Positions 36,198-45,257 of a DNA stretch of 64,000 bases are shown piece by piece. The position numbers were made by a program, and so were the translations under genes. Origin of the DNA: Natrinema zhouii (GTDB taxonomy: Archaea > Halobacteriota > Halobacteria > Halobacteriales > Natrialbaceae); assembly GCF_013456555.2 (NCBI RefSeq), contig NZ_CP059154.1:3286001-3350000 (forward strand). Reading direction: 5' to 3'. Numbering within the stretch: position 1 is the stretch's first letter; every line of letters begins with the position of its first letter. Below the pieces are notes generated by a model that saw nothing but the letters and a program-made list of their open reading frames with translations, was not told where the DNA came from and ran no database searches.

Positions 36198-36524
36198 CTA
36201 CTTCGATAATCGGCTGTACGAAGTGCTAACGATGACGGTCCCGATCATGATCCCGCCGATCCATCGAACGACGCCGCCAAAGAAGACCAACTGGAACGCA
36301 ACGAGCGACACAAAAGCGAGCGTGAGTCGGACCAGTTCGGGTCCTTCCACGGCGATATACACTGATCCACCGATGAAGAGCCCGATTCCTAACGCGGTGA
36401 GAAGTGAAGTGATACCGATTGAATCACGGAATATAATGCCAAAGATAGTCAGCAAGAGACCGGTAAAGACAATACTCGACTCGGGGAGAGTAGCTGAGCC
36501 CCACTTCTTTTGAGAGTTATCCAT
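36198..36524 (-). CDS. Small polytopic membrane protein (lower GC)
   Basis: The 108-residue protein has three to four hydrophobic helices (18-34, 38-56, 66-86, 88-102). No family is recognised. Its base composition is clearly lower in GC than the flanking genes (for example AAATCGAACTG, many ATT and AAA codons), like the TRIC gene next to it, so both may belong to a transferred segment. The 198-base gap between the two holds nothing I recognise. Confidence 0.65.
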   Translation of the reverse strand: MDNSQKKWGSATLPESSIVFTGLLLTIFGIIFRDSIGITSLLTALGIGLFIGGSVYIAVEGPELVRLTLAFVSLVAFQLVFFGGVVRWIGGIMIGTVIVSTSYSRLSK

Positions 36525-36755
36525 ACGTATACGTCAAATATCGAACTGATTAATCTACTGGCGTTTAGTTCGTCTCTGCCGTGAACAACGGTCCCGTTTT
36601 CAACTGGCAAAAAATAACGACACGGAAACCGTTGTCCGACACCTACTTGCCCTCTCTTAGTGTCACCCATCAACGAACGATACTGGGTGAACCTCCCGAT
36701 TCGAAACGTGTTCCGCGAGCGTAACACCTAACCCGTCCTCCGTGGTCGACGACAT

Positions 36756-37535
36756 ATGCGGGATTTTCACGTCCACTCGAACTACTCGGACGGCGACTTC
36801 CTCAAGGGGATGGTCCGCGCCGCCGAGTCGGCCGGGCTCGAGGGCGTCGGCTTCGCCGACCACTGTAACGTGGCCTCGCGCGAGCGACACGAGTCGATGC
36901 GGAGCGTCTACGGGTTCAACCTCGATCTCACCTACGAGCGCCGGCGGCAGGGGATCGACCGACTGCGAACGGAGTTCGGACTCGAGATCTACGACGCCGT
37001 CGAGATGGACTACGATCCGCGCGACGAGGCGGCCATCGACGCGTTCCTTTCGGAGGCGGGCTTCGACTACGCGATCGGGAGCGTCCACGATATCGACAGG
37101 AACAACGTGCAGATCGCGTCCAACTTCACGGCGATGAGCGAGACCGAACGCGACGCGGTCGTAGACCGCTACTTCGAGACGCTGATCGCGCTCATCGAGT
37201 CGGAGCTGTTCGACATCGCGGCCCACGTGGACTTACTCGAGCGAACGCCCCCGTTACGGGGTCGGGCGACGATCGATCACTACCGACGGGTAGCGAACGC
37301 GCTGGCGGACTCGCGGACGGTCCCCGAGATCAATGCCGGACGAGCGCTGACTGACGCCGAGATCGTTCACCCCTCCGGGCCGTTTCTGGCGGCGCTTCGC
37401 GAACGCGACGTGGCCGTCACTCTCGGCACCGACTCCCATCATCCCAGCGAAATACCCGATCGGGCCGACTTTCTCGCCGAGTTCGTCGACGAAACCGGTC
37501 TCGAGCCGATCACCCCCGACGGGATCGATCTGTAG
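36756..37535 (+). CDS. PHP-domain phosphoesterase (histidinol-phosphatase family)
   Basis: The 259-residue protein has PHP metal-binding motifs: DFHVHSNYSDGD near the start, ADHCNV, EMDYDPRDE, IGSVHDID, DIAAHVDLL and GTDSHHPSE. The order matches histidinol-phosphatase (HisJ/HisK-type) and related PHP phosphatases. A role in histidine biosynthesis is possible but not proven because the family includes other phosphoesterases. No his genes are near. Confidence 0.85.
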   Translation: MRDFHVHSNYSDGDFLKGMVRAAESAGLEGVGFADHCNVASRERHESMRSVYGFNLDLTYERRRQGIDRLRTEFGLEIYDAVEMDYDPRDEAAIDAFLSEAGFDYAIGSVHDIDRNNVQIASNFTAMSETERDAVVDRYFETLIALIESELFDIAAHVDLLERTPPLRGRATIDHYRRVANALADSRTVPEINAGRALTDAEIVHPSGPFLAALRERDVAVTLGTDSHHPSEIPDRADFLAEFVDETGLEPITPDGIDL

Positions 37536-37770
37536 TCGGAGAAACACTTGAAAACGGAATCATAGTTCAATAACTCGAACGAGGGGCGTGGCCCATGAAC
37601 GAATGTGAACAATAATGCCCGATTCATCTGATAAAAGTAATGATCCATCACACATATTCATCAATGGCTGTCCATTCTTCACGAAAGTTCCTTGGTAATC
37701 TATAGCAAAGTCTTTAGGTTCGGTAGTGCGAAATCCGAGTACGGTTGGCCCACCGGCCACTGATCCACAT

Positions 37771-39675
37771 ATGAGCAGCGACGAACTTATCTGGCGAATC
37801 GCAGGCGGTTCCGGAGACGGAATCGACTCGACGAGCCAGAACTTTGCCAAGGCGCTGATGCGCTCGGGGCTCGACGTATTCACCCACCGCCACTATCCGT
37901 CGCGGATTCGCGGTGGCCACACCTACGTCGAGATCCGGGCCGCAGACCGAGAGGTACAGTCACGTGGCGACGGCTACAACTTCCTGCTCTCGCTGGGCGA
38001 CTCGTTCGCTCGCAACCCGCAGGAGGAAGCCTACTACGGAAACGAGGAGATCAAACCCCTCTCGGAGAACCTCGACGACCTCCGTGAGGGCGGGATTATC
38101 GTCTACGACGAGGGCCTCATCAGCGAGGAGGACGTCGAGGCGATCGATCTCGAGGCCCGCGCCGAGGAGAACAACTGGCACGTCTTCCCGATGGACCTCC
38201 GGTCGCTCGCACGCGAGCACGGCCGCGAGGTCATGCGCAACACCGCCGGCGTCGGCGTCACGGCGGCGCTGCTCGACATGGATCTCGAGCACATCGAGAA
38301 CCTGATGTCGGACGCCATGGGTGGGGACGTTCTCGAGGCGAACCTCGAAATCCTCCACGAGGCCTACGACACCGTCAACGAGGAGTACGAGTTCGAGCAC
38401 GACCTGCGCGCACCCGAGGGCTCTCACGAGACCGAACAGGCGCTGCTGTCGGGCTCGAACGCGATCGCCTACGGCGCGATCGACGCCGGCTGTCGGTTCA
38501 TCGCCGGCTACCCGATGACGCCGTGGACGGACGTGTTCACCATCCTCGCCCAGAACTTCCCCGACATGGGCGGCGTCTCCGAACAGGTCGAGGACGAAAT
38601 TGCCGCCGCGGCGCTCGCACTCGGTGCGAGCCACGCGGGCGCGAAGGCCATGTCCGGTTCGTCCGGCGGTGGCTTCGCGCTGATGAGCGAACCGCTCGGT
38701 CTCGCGGAGATGACCGAGACGCCGCTCGTCCTCGTCGAGTCGATGCGAGCCGGCCCCTCGACCGGGATGCCGACGAAACCCGAGCAGGGCGACCTCGAGT
38801 TCGTCCTCTACACGAGCCAGGGCGACTCCTCGCGAGTCGTCTTCGCACCGAGCAACATCGAAGAGGCCTACGAGCAGACCAGACTCGCCTTCGAGATCGC
38901 CTGGGACTACCAGCTCCCGGCGATCGTCATCTACGATCAGAAACTCTCCGGCGAGAACAAGAACGTCGACGTCGAGTTCTTCGACCGCGAGCCCCAGCCG
39001 GATCTGGGCTCGACGCTGACCGAAGACGAACTCGCCGAAGCCGCCCACGACGCGAGCGGCAAGTTCAAGCGCTTCAACTACGAGGACGCCGAGAACAACG
39101 TCGTCCCGCGGTCGCTGCCCGGCCAGAAGGACGGTCGCTACCTCGCGACCGGCAACGAGCACTCGCCCGTCGGCCACATCAGCGAGGATCCCGACAACCG
39201 CGTCGCACAGATGACGCGGCGCATCGAGAAGCTCGAGAACATTCGCGAGGAACTGAACGAGGAACACGAGTCGAATCAGACCTACTACGGCGACGACAAC
39301 GCCGAGTACGGCATCATCACCTGGGGTTCCTCCCACGGTGCCGTCCACGAGGCCGTCGAACGGCTCAACGAGAACGGCCACGCCGTCAAGGGGATCAGCG
39401 TCTCCGATATGATGCCATTCCCCAAAAAGGAGGTCACGGAGTTCCTCGAGAGTGTCGACGAGGCGATGGTCGTCGAGATGAACGCCACCGCGCAGTTCCG
39501 CGGGCTGATCCAGAAGGAACTGGGCCGCTTCGGCGAGAAGATGACCAGTCTGCTGAAGTACAACGGCAACCCCTTCGAGCCCGCCGAAGTCGTCGAGGGC
39601 TACGAAGTCAACCTCGCCGACGAGGACCGCGAACCGACCGCACAGGTACGAATCGAACCTGCGGCAGGTGACTAA
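37771..39675 (+). CDS. korA: 2-oxoacid:ferredoxin oxidoreductase alpha subunit (gamma-alpha fusion)
   Basis: This subunit, with korB, oxidises a 2-oxoacid such as 2-oxoglutarate or pyruvate to an acyl-CoA and reduces ferredoxin. The 634-residue protein fuses a gamma domain (about 1-190; GGSGDGIDSTSQNFAKALMRSGLDVFTHRHYPSRIRGG) to an alpha domain with YPMTPWTD near residue 248 and AMSGSSGGGF. The TPP site lies in korB. The 634-residue fusion is normal for haloarchaea. korB starts 2 bases after its stop. The AT-rich region 37536-37770 probably holds the promoter. Confidence 0.92.
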   Translation: MSSDELIWRIAGGSGDGIDSTSQNFAKALMRSGLDVFTHRHYPSRIRGGHTYVEIRAADREVQSRGDGYNFLLSLGDSFARNPQEEAYYGNEEIKPLSENLDDLREGGIIVYDEGLISEEDVEAIDLEARAEENNWHVFPMDLRSLAREHGREVMRNTAGVGVTAALLDMDLEHIENLMSDAMGGDVLEANLEILHEAYDTVNEEYEFEHDLRAPEGSHETEQALLSGSNAIAYGAIDAGCRFIAGYPMTPWTDVFTILAQNFPDMGGVSEQVEDEIAAAALALGASHAGAKAMSGSSGGGFALMSEPLGLAEMTETPLVLVESMRAGPSTGMPTKPEQGDLEFVLYTSQGDSSRVVFAPSNIEEAYEQTRLAFEIAWDYQLPAIVIYDQKLSGENKNVDVEFFDREPQPDLGSTLTEDELAEAAHDASGKFKRFNYEDAENNVVPRSLPGQKDGRYLATGNEHSPVGHISEDPDNRVAQMTRRIEKLENIREELNEEHESNQTYYGDDNAEYGIITWGSSHGAVHEAVERLNENGHAVKGISVSDMMPFPKKEVTEFLESVDEAMVVEMNATAQFRGLIQKELGRFGEKMTSLLKYNGNPFEPAEVVEGYEVNLADEDREPTAQVRIEPAAGD

Positions 39676-39677
39676 CC

Positions 39678-40613
39678 ATGAGTGCATTCAACGCAATCGG
39701 AGAGGAACGAGAGATCGACCGGGACGAGTTCACCCCCGGCGTCGAACCGCAGCCGACCTGGTGTCCGGGCTGTGGCGACTTCGGCGTCCTGAAGTCGCTG
39801 AAACAGGCGCTGCCGGAAGTCGGCAAGACGCCCGAAGAGGTGCTGACGGTCACCGGGATCGGCTGTTCGGGCAAGCTGAACAGCTACCTGGATACCTACG
39901 GCTTCCACACGATCCACGGCCGCTCGCTGCCCGTGGCTCGAGCCGCGAAGCTGGCGAACACCGACCTCGAGGTCATCGCGGCGGGCGGTGACGGCGACGG
40001 CTACGGGATCGGCGGGAACCACTTCATCCACACGGCTCGAGAGAACCACGACATGACCTACATCGTGTTCAATAACGAGATCTTCGGCCTGACGAAGGGC
40101 CAGACCTCGCCGACGAGTCCGAAGGGTCACAAGTCCAAGACCCAGCCGTCTGGAAGCGCGAAGACGCCGCTGCGGCCGCTGTCGCTGTCGCTGACCGCCG
40201 GTGCGAGCTACGTCGCCCGCACCGCCGCGGTCAACCCCAATCAGGCGAAGGAGATCATCGCAGAAGCCATCGAACACGACGGCTTCGCCCACGTCGACTT
40301 CCTGACCCAGTGTCCGACTTGGAACAAGGACGCTCGCCAGTACGTCCCCTACATCGACATTCAGGAGTCCGACGACTACGACCACGACATCACCGACCGA
40401 CGCGAGGCCGCCGAGATGATGCACGAGACCGAGGACGTCCTCAACGAGGGGACCGTCCTGACCGGCCGCTACTACGTCGACGAAGACCGGCCGTCCTACC
40501 AGGAAGAGAAGTCCGCCGTCGGCGAACTGCCGGATCAACCGCTCGCCGAGCGGTACTTCGACGAGGACGCCGAGTGGGAGCGCAGCTACGACCTGCTCGA
40601 GCGTCACACCTGA
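39678..40613 (+). CDS. korB: 2-oxoacid:ferredoxin oxidoreductase beta subunit
   Basis: The 311-residue subunit binds thiamine diphosphate and an iron-sulfur cluster. It shows WCPGCG (C28, C31), GIGCSGK near residue 61 and a fourth cysteine in TQCPTW near residue 212 as likely cluster ligands, and the TPP-binding motif AGGDGDGYGIGGNHFIH, then NNEIFGLTKGQ, near residues 105-140. It is co-transcribed with korA. Substrate (2-oxoglutarate or pyruvate) cannot be told from the sequence alone. Confidence 0.92.
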   Translation: MSAFNAIGEEREIDRDEFTPGVEPQPTWCPGCGDFGVLKSLKQALPEVGKTPEEVLTVTGIGCSGKLNSYLDTYGFHTIHGRSLPVARAAKLANTDLEVIAAGGDGDGYGIGGNHFIHTARENHDMTYIVFNNEIFGLTKGQTSPTSPKGHKSKTQPSGSAKTPLRPLSLSLTAGASYVARTAAVNPNQAKEIIAEAIEHDGFAHVDFLTQCPTWNKDARQYVPYIDIQESDDYDHDITDRREAAEMMHETEDVLNEGTVLTGRYYVDEDRPSYQEEKSAVGELPDQPLAERYFDEDAEWERSYDLLERHT

Positions 40614-40713
40614 GCGCACACCGAATTGCAGTCCGCTCCCATAGCCCGACAGTCGGGGACCGTCTCGGTACCGACTGTCGGTTGCAGTCCCGTTTTTCAG
40701 GACGTTCCGTCGG

Positions 40714-41871
40714 CTAACAGCTGGTTTCGAGCGACTGTGCGACCCGGAACGCCGTCCCGTCGTTGAACGCGTGACTGGCGAACACCGAGTGGTAGCGCTC
40801 GCCACACGACCACTGTAGCTCCGTCCCCTGATTCGTTTCAGCGATCGTTCCCGTCGTGCGCCCGATCGCGACCGCATCACCACCGACTGCGAACCGCCGC
40901 GGGCCGTCGCTCGTGGTGACCGATACCGTCTCGTCGTTCGATGTCCGATACTGGAGTGACACCTGCGTCCGGTTCTCGTCGTGGAACTCGTAGGCGTCGA
41001 TCGACTCGAGTTCGAGCCCGTCGGGCAGCGCGTCCGCGGACGGCTCGACGACCCCGAACGGGACGGCGTTCTCGGCCGCGTCGACGGTCTCGTAGGAGTC
41101 GATCGACGGGAGCGTGATCGTCTCGTTCCTCGTCGCGGATTGCGGATCGAACGCGAAGCGATCGTCGTCGATCCCGCCGTCGGTCTCGAGGTTCCGATAG
41201 GTTCGCTCCAGCGTCACGCCGTCGCCCGAGATCGCGTGTTTGACCGGGAACAGCGTCTCCCGATCGTACCAGACCTCGATACGATCAGCGCTGCGGCGGG
41301 CGGGTTCTCCCTCACTGGTCCCCAGCGGCAGGACGTACTCGGTGTCCTCGATCAGGACGCTGATCGATCGTTCGATCGTCTCGTTGGTCGGCGGGTCGAA
41401 CGTGACGCGATAGGTGTCCCGGCCGTCGACCGTCGCCTCCTCGACGCCCGTGATTTCGTAGGCCTCGAGGTACCGCTCGTGCTGTGCGTAAATCCCCTCG
41501 AGGTACGACGTCGCGTTCGGGTCGGTCTCGAGGCGAGTCGACCAGTCGGCGGCGGGATCGTAGTGCCAGCGGTCGTCGCCGTCGTCGACGACGACGGTCT
41601 CGGTACCGTCGGCGCTCGTTTCGATGCGGCTCCGACCGTCTGCGCGGAGCCAGACGTCCTCGGTGTATCGGGTCGTTTCGCCGCCGATCGTCCGGCGGAC
41701 GTCGACCGTCGCGGAGACCTCGTCGGGCGGGTCGGCCGCGGCGACCTCGCGCTCGAGGTCCTCCGGAGTCGGACCGGAACTCGGGAGGGCGGCGCATCCA
41801 GCCGTCAAGAGAACCAGCACCAGCGCCAGCACGGGGAGCGCGGACCGGTAGTCGCTATCGCCGACGGACAT
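40714..41871 (-). CDS. LolA-like lipoprotein, second paralogue
   Basis: The 385-residue protein starts with a hydrophobic signal (ALPVLALVLVLLTAGCAALP) with lipobox Cys26 and no twin arginine, so it is exported by Sec and anchored. The mature part shows the LolA-like pattern (YTEDVWLRADGRSRIETSADG, RWHYDPAADWSTRLETD, VWYDRETLFPVKHAISGDG). It shares its layout with the lipoprotein at 27888-29033, but uses Sec rather than Tat, so the two may handle different partners. It is the last gene before a short divergent membrane gene. Confidence 0.82.
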   Translation of the reverse strand: MSVGDSDYRSALPVLALVLVLLTAGCAALPSSGPTPEDLEREVAAADPPDEVSATVDVRRTIGGETTRYTEDVWLRADGRSRIETSADGTETVVVDDGDDRWHYDPAADWSTRLETDPNATSYLEGIYAQHERYLEAYEITGVEEATVDGRDTYRVTFDPPTNETIERSISVLIEDTEYVLPLGTSEGEPARRSADRIEVWYDRETLFPVKHAISGDGVTLERTYRNLETDGGIDDDRFAFDPQSATRNETITLPSIDSYETVDAAENAVPFGVVEPSADALPDGLELESIDAYEFHDENRTQVSLQYRTSNDETVSVTTSDGPRRFAVGGDAVAIGRTTGTIAETNQGTELQWSCGERYHSVFASHAFNDGTAFRVAQSLETSC

Positions 41872-41946
41872 GTTTACTACGTCACCTGTCGCGTCTCTTT
41901 AACGCATCGGTCCGGTCAACGGTGGGAGCGAGGTTCCGGCGGTCGA

Positions 41947-42261
41947 CTACTCGCCAGCACCGAAGCCGCCGGCGAACAGCTTCGAGAGGTAGCTCAGAAC
42001 GAGCAGGGCGACGACCAGCCCGGCGAGCAGTTGCGGCTGGAATCCGTACCGCATCTCGCGAACGCCGTAGGCGACGACGAGCAGTCCCATAAGCAGAGCT
42101 GATCCGCCAGCCCAGCGGGCGACGTGCGCAGGGTCGACCGACTCGTCGTAGTTCGCGTGCAGTTCCACTCGCCCGCGAAACGCGATGAGCGAACCGAGAC
42201 CGAGAATCGCGAGTCCGCAGAGGACCCACACGGCACCGCTGACGAGATTCGGATCGACCAT
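41947..42261 (-). CDS. Three-span membrane protein
   Basis: The 104-residue product has three hydrophobic helices (about 5-27, 50-66, 77-95), with the linker FRGRVELHANYDESVDPAHVARWAGG. The ATG at 42261 (MVDPNLVSGAVWVLCGL) is preferred over a longer upstream frame. No family is recognised. It lies 75 bases upstream of the LolA-like gene on the same strand, and diverges from the Lrp gene. Confidence 0.7.
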   Translation of the reverse strand: MVDPNLVSGAVWVLCGLAILGLGSLIAFRGRVELHANYDESVDPAHVARWAGGSALLMGLLVVAYGVREMRYGFQPQLLAGLVVALLVLSYLSKLFAGGFGAGE

Positions 42262-42380
42262 ATCGATAGCGAACCTGCGGCCAGCGGGCGAATAAGTCCG
42301 GCGGTTAGGGCCTCGAGCCGACGGCCGCCGGAACCGCTGCTTCATCGCCTTCTGTTCGGATATTCGTCGTTTTCGTATAC

Positions 42381-42393
42381 AAAAGATATTTTT
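42381..42393 (+). promoter_or_regulatory. TATA-like promoter of the Lrp gene
   Basis: AAAAGATATTTTT lies 24-36 bases upstream of the Lrp start at 42417, where a leaderless haloarchaeal promoter would place its TATA box. It is preceded by CGTATAC. No other open frame covers it. Confidence 0.45.
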
Positions 42394-42416
42394 CCGTCGG
42401 AGCAAAACATACGGTC

Positions 42417-42845
42417 ATGAGTACTCAGGCGACGGAAGATCGTATCCTCGAGGTCCTCGAGGAGGACGCCCAGGCGTCCTACGCCGAGATCGCCGACCGG
42501 GCGAACGTCTCGAAACCGACGGTGCGGAAGTATATCAACCAGCTCGAGGAGGACGGCGTTATCATCGGCTACTCGGCCGATATCGACCCGAAGAAGCTCT
42601 CGAGCCAGACGATCGCGCTGGTCGGACTCGACGTCGCGAGCGAGCGCTACGTCGAGGCGACGCAGGCGATCAAGGATCTCGAGGAGGTCGAGGCGCTGTA
42701 CAGCTCCAGCGGCGATCACATGCTGATGGCGGAAGTGCGCGCCGAGGACGGCGACTCACTGGGCGAGACCATCTCGGAGGAACTGCTCGAGATCGATGGC
42801 GTCACCGCAGCGCATCCGTCGTTCCTGCAGGAACGATTGAAGTAG
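42417..42845 (+). CDS. Lrp/AsnC-family transcriptional regulator
   Basis: The 142-residue protein has an N-terminal HTH (residues 6-55, with EDRILEVLEEDAQASYAEIADRANVSKPTVRKYINQLEEDGVI) and a C-terminal RAM/AsnC effector domain (about 65-140). Such regulators sense amino acids and control transcription as octamers or dimers. Target genes are unknown. The start is unambiguous. Confidence 0.93.
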   Translation: MSTQATEDRILEVLEEDAQASYAEIADRANVSKPTVRKYINQLEEDGVIIGYSADIDPKKLSSQTIALVGLDVASERYVEATQAIKDLEEVEALYSSSGDHMLMAEVRAEDGDSLGETISEELLEIDGVTAAHPSFLQERLK

Positions 42846-42923
42846 GTCGCTCGACTCTCGTCTCCGCCGTCGCCGTTCGTGGGACGGACGTTTTCCCGCT
42901 GGCCGTCGTAGGATGCACGAGCG

Positions 42924-43403
42924 ATGCCGACGTACGAACGCGAAACGACTGTCAATTCACCGTTCGACGACGTCTGGGCCTTTCACTCCCGCGTCTCCGG
43001 TCTCGAGGCTGTGACGCCGGACTGGCTGGGCCTGCGCGTCGAGCGCGTGATCGGCCCCGACGGCGAACCGAATCCGAACGTGCTCGAGCCCGGCTCGGAA
43101 GTCGCACTATCGATCCGGCCGTTCGGGGTAGGGCCGCGCCAGTACTGGACCTCCGTGATCACGGATCGCGAGCGCGACGAGGGATCGGCGTACTTCCGCG
43201 ACGAGATGGTCCACGGGCCGTTCGATCGGTGGGAGCACACGCACAGCTTTTTCGCCGACGGGGATCGGACCGTCGTCCGGGATCGAGTCGACTACGAACT
43301 GCCGTTCGGCCCCCTCGGCGACGCGGCCGAGTCGGTCTCGACGCCGGGCTTTGCGGCCATGTTCCGGGCCCGCCACCGACTGGCGAAAGCGCAACTCGAG
43401 TGA
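42924..43403 (+). CDS. SRPBCC-fold protein
   Basis: The 159-residue protein starts MPTYERETTVNSPFDDVWAFHSRVSGLEAVTPDWLGL, the pattern of polyketide-cyclase/dehydrase-like SRPBCC domains, and continues with a core ending YELPFGPLGDAAESV. It would bind a hydrophobic ligand; none is predictable. It lies 78 bases after the Lrp gene. Confidence 0.85.
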   Translation: MPTYERETTVNSPFDDVWAFHSRVSGLEAVTPDWLGLRVERVIGPDGEPNPNVLEPGSEVALSIRPFGVGPRQYWTSVITDRERDEGSAYFRDEMVHGPFDRWEHTHSFFADGDRTVVRDRVDYELPFGPLGDAAESVSTPGFAAMFRARHRLAKAQLE

Positions 43404-43491
43404 GCCCGCGCTCGCAGTCACTAGCGACGGCGCGATCGGATTCGACGCCCGAACCACGCCGGTTTTGATCGCCGGCCCAGTAGAGCGGCGT

Positions 43492-44106
43492 ATGACTGAA
43501 CGCGACGGGCTCGAGCGTCGTCGGCTGCTGGGCGCGCTCGGGGTTGGCATGGCCGCGGGCATCGGGGGCTGTCTCGGCGACAGCGGATCCAAAGGTGACG
43601 AGAACGACGAGAACGATAACTCCGGCGCGCAGGTGTACGAACCGACGATGGAGATCGAGTTCGAAGACGGCGGTCCGTTCAGCTTCGACGACGGAGAGCG
43701 CTGTGCGGTCTGTGGAATGCCAGCGAAAGAACATTCCGGAACGGGTCAACTGGTCCACGAAAACGGGCTGGCGGCCGTTTTCGACTCACCGGGCTGTCTG
43801 TTCGCGTATACCGTCTCGTCGACGCCCGACTCGCCGATCGCGGCTGCCTGGACGACCGATTACGGAACCAGGGATCTCATCGACGCGACCGCGGCGCACT
43901 TCGTGCTCATTACGGACGAGGACGCCGCCGACGACCTGATGGGGATCGATCCGCGTCCCTACGCCGAGCGCGAGGACGCCGTCTCCTTCCTCGAGGAGTG
44001 GGAGGCGGAGGACCTGACGCCCGAGGAGGACATCATCGTCGGCCTCGAGGACGTCGACCTGGAGATCGCCGAGATCTACCGCGGGAGAAAGCTTCCCGAC
44101 GAGTAA
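43492..44106 (+). CDS. nosL: NosL-like copper-binding lipoprotein
   Basis: The 204-residue protein has a twin-arginine lipoprotein signal (RRRLLGALGVGMAAGIGGC, Cys27) and then CAVCGMPAKE (C71, C74, M76), the copper-binding motif of NosL, which delivers copper to nitrous oxide reductase. No nos genes are in this window, so it may serve another copper protein. The ATG at 43492 is preferred. It is divergent in style from the neighbouring DMT transporter but on the same strand. Confidence 0.88.
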   Translation: MTERDGLERRRLLGALGVGMAAGIGGCLGDSGSKGDENDENDNSGAQVYEPTMEIEFEDGGPFSFDDGERCAVCGMPAKEHSGTGQLVHENGLAAVFDSPGCLFAYTVSSTPDSPIAAAWTTDYGTRDLIDATAAHFVLITDEDAADDLMGIDPRPYAEREDAVSFLEEWEAEDLTPEEDIIVGLEDVDLEIAEIYRGRKLPDE

Positions 44107-44157
44107 CGACTCGATCGTTTCGGTACTCGTTTGCGCCAGGAGACGAGTGGACACGAC

Positions 44158-45060
44158 GTGAACGTCGATCTCGAGGTCACGCCGGCGGTCGCGCTCGCCG
44201 TCGCGGTGTTCGCGACGAGTACCAGCGCGATTCTGGTCCGCTGGAGCGCCGCCCCGAGTTCGGTCGCGGCCTTCTACCGCGTTCTCTTTACGACGGTACT
44301 GGTTGCACCCCTCGCCGGTACCCGCCACCGCGCAGCCTTCGCTCGGCTGTCGCGGCGCGATCTCGCGGGTGCCATCGTCGCCGGCGTGGCGCTGGCCGTC
44401 CACTTCGCGGCCTGGTTCGAGAGCCTCGAGCACACCAGCGTCGCCGCGAGCGTCACGCTCGTCCAGAGCCAGCCGATCTTCGTGGCACTCGGTGCGGGCC
44501 TCCTTCTCGGCGAGCGGATCTCCCGCGAGACGGTGCTCGGTATCGTCGTCGCGATCGCGGGGGCCGCCGCGATGTCGCTGGGGGGCGGCGGGCGTGGGGC
44601 CCTCTCCGGGGCGACGACGTACGGCAACGCGCTCGCGCTGCTGGGAGCGGTGACCGTCGCCGGCTACGTGCTCGCCGGCCGCTCGATCCGCCAGCGCGTT
44701 TCGCTCTTCCCCTACGTGACCGTCGTCTACGGTGCCTGCGTGGTGACCCTGTTCGTTCTCGTCGGCGTGCAGGGCCACTCGTACGTCGGCTACCCCGCTC
44801 GCGAGTGGCTGCTCTTTCTCGGGCTGGCTGTCGGGCCCGGCGTCTTCGGCCACACGGTGAGCAACTGGGTCCTCGAGCACCTCGAGTCGGTCGTCGTCAG
44901 CGTCGCCTGGCTCGGCGAGCCCGTCGGTGCGACACTGCTCGCGCTCGTCTTGCTCGCGGAGGTCCCCGACGCGATCACAGTCGTCGGCGGCGTCGTCGTG
45001 ATCGCGGGGGTCTTCGTGACGACGCTCGAGCGGGAGCGAGGGCGCGGGACGGCGGACTGA
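44158..45060 (+). CDS. DMT/EamA-family transporter
   Basis: The 300-residue protein has ten hydrophobic helices and two EamA repeats (for example AVHFAAWFESLEHTSVAASVTLVQSQPIFVALGAGLLLGERIS and VVVSVAWLGEPVGATLLALVLLAEVP). DMT transporters export amino acids or other metabolites; the substrate is unknown. A GTG at 44158 (MNVDLEVTPA) is chosen; a TTG nine codons upstream is possible. It follows nosL by 51 bases. Confidence 0.88.
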   Translation: MNVDLEVTPAVALAVAVFATSTSAILVRWSAAPSSVAAFYRVLFTTVLVAPLAGTRHRAAFARLSRRDLAGAIVAGVALAVHFAAWFESLEHTSVAASVTLVQSQPIFVALGAGLLLGERISRETVLGIVVAIAGAAAMSLGGGGRGALSGATTYGNALALLGAVTVAGYVLAGRSIRQRVSLFPYVTVVYGACVVTLFVLVGVQGHSYVGYPAREWLLFLGLAVGPGVFGHTVSNWVLEHLESVVVSVAWLGEPVGATLLALVLLAEVPDAITVVGGVVVIAGVFVTTLERERGRGTAD

Positions 45061-45257
45061 TGGATTCGGTTGCGAAACGGTGCCTTACGAATCGCCCGAG
45101 ATGGAGGTCAGTACCGAATTCAGTGGGAAGACGACTTTCGGCCCGGAAGCGTTTCGAGAGCGCGTCTCAGCCGGTGACGGACAGTTTCACGCTCGAGACT
45201 GTCAGCGCGAACCACCCGGTTACTTAGTAGCGCTCCGCTCGTGATGCCCTATATATC

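Noticed and set aside
37960-39687. Minus-strand 575-residue open frame
   Set aside because: It is antisense to korA, which has full motifs; no family features in the reverse frame.
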